DNA from: Candidatus Cloacimonadota bacterium
GTDB lineage: Bacteria > Cloacimonadota > Cloacimonadia > Cloacimonadales > JAIOQZ01
Direction of reading: 5' to 3'
Assembly: GCA_021106755.1 (NCBI GenBank)
Contig: JAIOTM010000328.1
Span: 1-7,420 of the forward strand
Length of the DNA: 7,420 nucleotides
Part shown: piece after piece, positions 5,072 through 7,420 of the stretch
Layout: every line of letters starts with the position of its first letter
Position numbering within the stretch: the stretch's first letter is position 1
Program-made: the position numbers and the translations under genes
The notes under the pieces: model-generated
What the model was told of the DNA's origin: nothing
The model's input: the letters and a program-made list of their open reading frames with translations, nothing else
The model's database searches: none

Positions 5072-7420
5072 TCAATCCTGCCTGAGCTTGATAACCGCCT
5101 GACCAGTACGCCCGTCCAGCACTGCCGATACAGGTTGCTGTAATATTACGTGTCGGGCAAAGGTATATTCACCTTCCGAAGGAAGAGCATCAATTTTTTC
5201 CCAGTTAATAAAATCAGTAGCGGAATCGTGGGCAATGGAAAAATAGCCTACATTGCGGGAAATCAGATTGTGAAAGAAATGAGTTCCCTGTGAGGAATCG
5301 ACTTTGTAGTCCTTGCGTGTAACTTCAATTACTATCGCCACATTGTTAATCTGTGCCCACTTAACGGGCACTCCCAAAAAGCGGTCTTTGCTTCCCCACC
5401 GTCCTGGACCAATCAGTACATATTTTCGCTTGCAGTGTTTCAGGATTTCGTTTATCCGCGAAATTTCGTCCATCATTTCCAGTGTTTTGGTAGAGTCGTA
5501 TTGCTCTGGTGGGATATAGACTATATCTGTTATATCTTCGATAAAACCATTGCCCATACTGTGTTCAGTATATAGAAGCAAATCCTGTCGGTTCAGTTTC
5601 TCAATGTCGATTGAGCATTCCCCTTCGTTGATTGTCAGCGGTCTGATTTGCAACATGTAAAAATTGGGACGATTGTCTGTCCCCGGTTTGCTGGTTAAAT
5701 CAACGGCAAACTCAATTTCCACTGGCAATCCCATCGCTGTCTGACCAATATCTAACACTTCGGTAATAATCTCAGCAAGTGGAAAAACACCTCGCTTGAG
5801 AATATTGGCAAACGTAATCACCTTTGGTCCATCTGCTTTCAGGTTATCCACCATGCGGTTATTGCGATAGTCCCAGGTTGAAGCAATATTTTTCAGAGTG
5901 CCATGCTTTACTATGTTACGCACCGGGAGTTTAGTCAACGACGCGTCTTCACCTTCGCTAAGATCGAAATCATTTTCACAGAGTGGGATAGCGTACAATT
6001 TTTTCTGAGCATTAGAAGACAGCTCTTCAAAGGGTAGTATATCTTTACGGGGTTTTGGAGGAATAAACCGGAACGCTTTTTCGCCATCCACCACTGTTTT
6101 ACCCAGCCCTACAGCTATGGTCGCTATGCCGTCTGTATTCTCAAATCCTTCAATACAATAGTAATTATAGGATTGAGCAACCCCGGAGATATGGGGATAA
6201 TAAAATCCATCGTGTACCTGCCCCACTACTTCCTGAATTATGACTGCCATCTTCTCATCTTCAAGTTTGTAGCTGATGCTCTCAATGTACTGCCTTGCAC
6301 TGCTGAGAAACACAGAAGCATAGACAAGTTTTATTGCCTGTAGAAGTTGCTTTAGTCGAAAATGCTCATCCGGGTGGCAATTGGGTAGCATATAGGTTTG
6401 ATAAACTCCGGCAAAAGGTTGTGACTGGGAGTCTTCTAACAGACCGGATGAACGAATCGCGAGCGGCTTTTTAATCATGCGGAGAACCAGTTTGAGCTTC
6501 TGCGTAAGTTCATCACTCAGATTGGTTTCAAGGAAGAGCTTCTTTATTTCAGCATCGTTACAATCATCTAACTTTTCTGGCAACCTGACATTTCTTATAA
6601 ACCTGTCAAACTCCTCTGTGCCGATAACGAAAGTAGTCGGGATACGGATATAAACCTCTGGAAACGATTCATCGAATTCCATAGAAACAAGTAGCGCGTT
6701 AAGAAAAAAAAGTCCTCGCCCTTTTCCACCTAACGAACCCTCTGCCAACCGGATAACACAGTCATGTTGCTCAATAACATCGGGTGTAAAGTTGAGTATC
6801 TTTCCCCGATTACGCAGATTACGAACGTTCACAAAGGTATCTATTAAGTATTTCTGAATCTCGTATGTTGAGTGGAAATCTTTTATTTTCAGTTCTCGCA
6901 CCCGTTTGGCAACCATAAATTCCCCGTGGGCGGTTAACCAGTGAGAGAAATCATCCCGTTTACTATGATAAAGTATCGTGTTCTCGTTAACAAGCTTCAG
7001 TTTATGTTCAAAATCGTTTATCGAATAAGCTCTGGTAATTTCCTCTCCGAATCGGTTACGGAAAACAAAGGGACCAAAACCCAGCTTTCGGATGATAAAT
7101 TGCCTTAAACCGTGGATAAGAGTGGCGGAATTCTTGTTCAGAAAAGCTACTCCCATTTCGGCGGCTTTACGGCTGTTGCCTGCTTCGCTGGATTGTAGCA
7201 ACATAGCTGGCTGGCTTTCCTGCTGCTGCAATAAACGGAACAGATTCAAGCCGGCTTCTTCATCAAGTTTGCCTTCCCGACTGTAGCACATATCCGAAAT
7301 AACCGCGATAACGTATTCCTGATAACGTTGAAATAACTCAATTGCTTCTTCGTAGCTATGGCAGAGAAGCACTTTCGGACGCGCTCGCATTCTATGCCGC
7401 TTGTTAACATCGCTCAGTTC
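5072..7420 (-). CDS. PEP/pyruvate-binding (PPDK N-type) protein with receiver-like domain, 5'-truncated
   Basis: The frame runs open to the right edge and the ATG at 7388-7390 has no ribosome site, so the start is outside; long relatives of this protein carry more N-terminal sequence before MRARPKV. Numbering from that Met: a receiver-like domain (about 5-100) with D33, S67/S68 and K86 at the phosphoacceptor, Ser/Thr and Lys positions, but without the usual acidic pair near its start; a linker with SKRDDFSHWLTAHGEF (143-158); and an ATP-grasp-like PEP/pyruvate-binding domain (about 214-585, PF01326) with GSLGGKGRGL (218-227), LAIRSSGLLEDSQSQPFAGV (310-329), VEIEFAVD (557-564) and LQIRPL (580-585). 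A tail (about 655-720) contains IGPGRWGSKDRFLGVPV and SQGTHFF. The phosphohistidine domain (GGxTCHAA-like) and the PEP-binding barrel of true PEP synthase or pyruvate phosphate dikinase are absent, so it should not be named ppsA or ppdK. Probably a nucleotide-dependent phosphotransfer or sensory protein; function unknown. Confidence 0.9.
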   Translation of the reverse strand, partial: ELSDVNKRHRMRARPKVLLCHSYEEAIELFQRYQEYVIAVISDMCYSREGKLDEEAGLNLFRLLQQQESQPAMLLQSSEAGNSRKAAEMGVAFLNKNSATLIHGLRQFIIRKLGFGPFVFRNRFGEEITRAYSINDFEHKLKLVNENTILYHSKRDDFSHWLTAHGEFMVAKRVRELKIKDFHSTYEIQKYLIDTFVNVRNLRNRGKILNFTPDVIEQHDCVIRLAEGSLGGKGRGLFFLNALLVSMEFDESFPEVYIRIPTTFVIGTEEFDRFIRNVRLPEKLDDCNDAEIKKLFLETNLSDELTQKLKLVLRMIKKPLAIRSSGLLEDSQSQPFAGVYQTYMLPNCHPDEHFRLKQLLQAIKLVYASVFLSSARQYIESISYKLEDEKMAVIIQEVVGQVHDGFYYPHISGVAQSYNYYCIEGFENTDGIATIAVGLGKTVVDGEKAFRFIPPKPRKDILPFEELSSNAQKKLYAIPLCENDFDLSEGEDASLTKLPVRNIVKHGTLKNIASTWDYRNNRMVDNLKADGPKVITFANILKRGVFPLAEIITEVLDIGQTAMGLPVEIEFAVDLTSKPGTDNRPNFYMLQIRPLTINEGECSIDIEKLNRQDLLLYTEHSMGNGFIEDITDIVYIPPEQYDSTKTLEMMDEISRINEILKHCKRKYVLIGPGRWGSKDRFLGVPVKWAQINNVAIVIEVTRKDYKVDSSQGTHFFHNLISRNVGYFSIAHDSATDFINWEKIDALPSEGEYTFARHVILQQPVSAVLDGRTGQAVIKLRQD

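Noticed and set aside
5072..7420. Naming this gene PEP synthase or pyruvate phosphate dikinase
   Set aside because: The phosphohistidine motif and PEP-binding barrel needed for those reactions are not in the sequence up to the stop codon.

Overview
The window looks like ordinary bacterial chromosome of moderate-to-low GC, densely coded, with Shine-Dalgarno (SD) starts. No rRNA, tRNA, insertion sequence, phage gene or CRISPR array is visible. Protein style (a receiver-fused PEP/pyruvate-binding protein, a short Pit paired with a PhoU-like partner, a class II Fic protein) would suit a member of the Fibrobacteres-Chlorobi-Bacteroidetes-like groups, for example Cloacimonadota or Ignavibacteria. 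That placement is an impression from protein style and is not proven by anything here.

Layout. Positions 1-1111 (+) hold most of an ammonium transporter whose start lies before the window. A 151-base convergent gap (1112-1262) with weak stem-loops follows. All other genes are on the minus strand. Reading in their direction of transcription from the right edge, they are: a PEP/pyruvate-binding-domain protein with an N-terminal receiver-like domain (7420-5072, its start lies beyond the window); a 190-base gap with a striking two-unit inverted-repeat array; a Fic AMP-transferase with a C-terminal winged helix (4881-3754); a 102-base gap with a promoter flanked by two near-palindromic 9-mers; a PhoU-like DUF47 protein (3651-3007) overlapping by 4 bases a Pit phosphate transporter (3010-1940); a 197-base gap; and a small membrane-anchored thioredoxin-fold-like protein lacking catalytic cysteines (1742-1263).

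Working together. DUF47 and Pit form a translationally coupled phosphate-uptake operon. The ammonium transporter is a second nutrient-uptake gene nearby, but on the opposite strand and not in the operon. The Fic gene is visibly more AT-rich than its neighbours, stands alone with its own control region, and looks like an insertion between housekeeping-type genes. The 40-bp-period palindrome array just upstream of it is the best candidate for an undescribed regulatory system: four CGGAAAT half-sites about two helical turns apart, in front of a gene whose product carries its own DNA-binding domain. The PEP/pyruvate-binding protein lacks the phosphohistidine and PEP-binding domains of the classical enzymes, so its reaction is not known from sequence.
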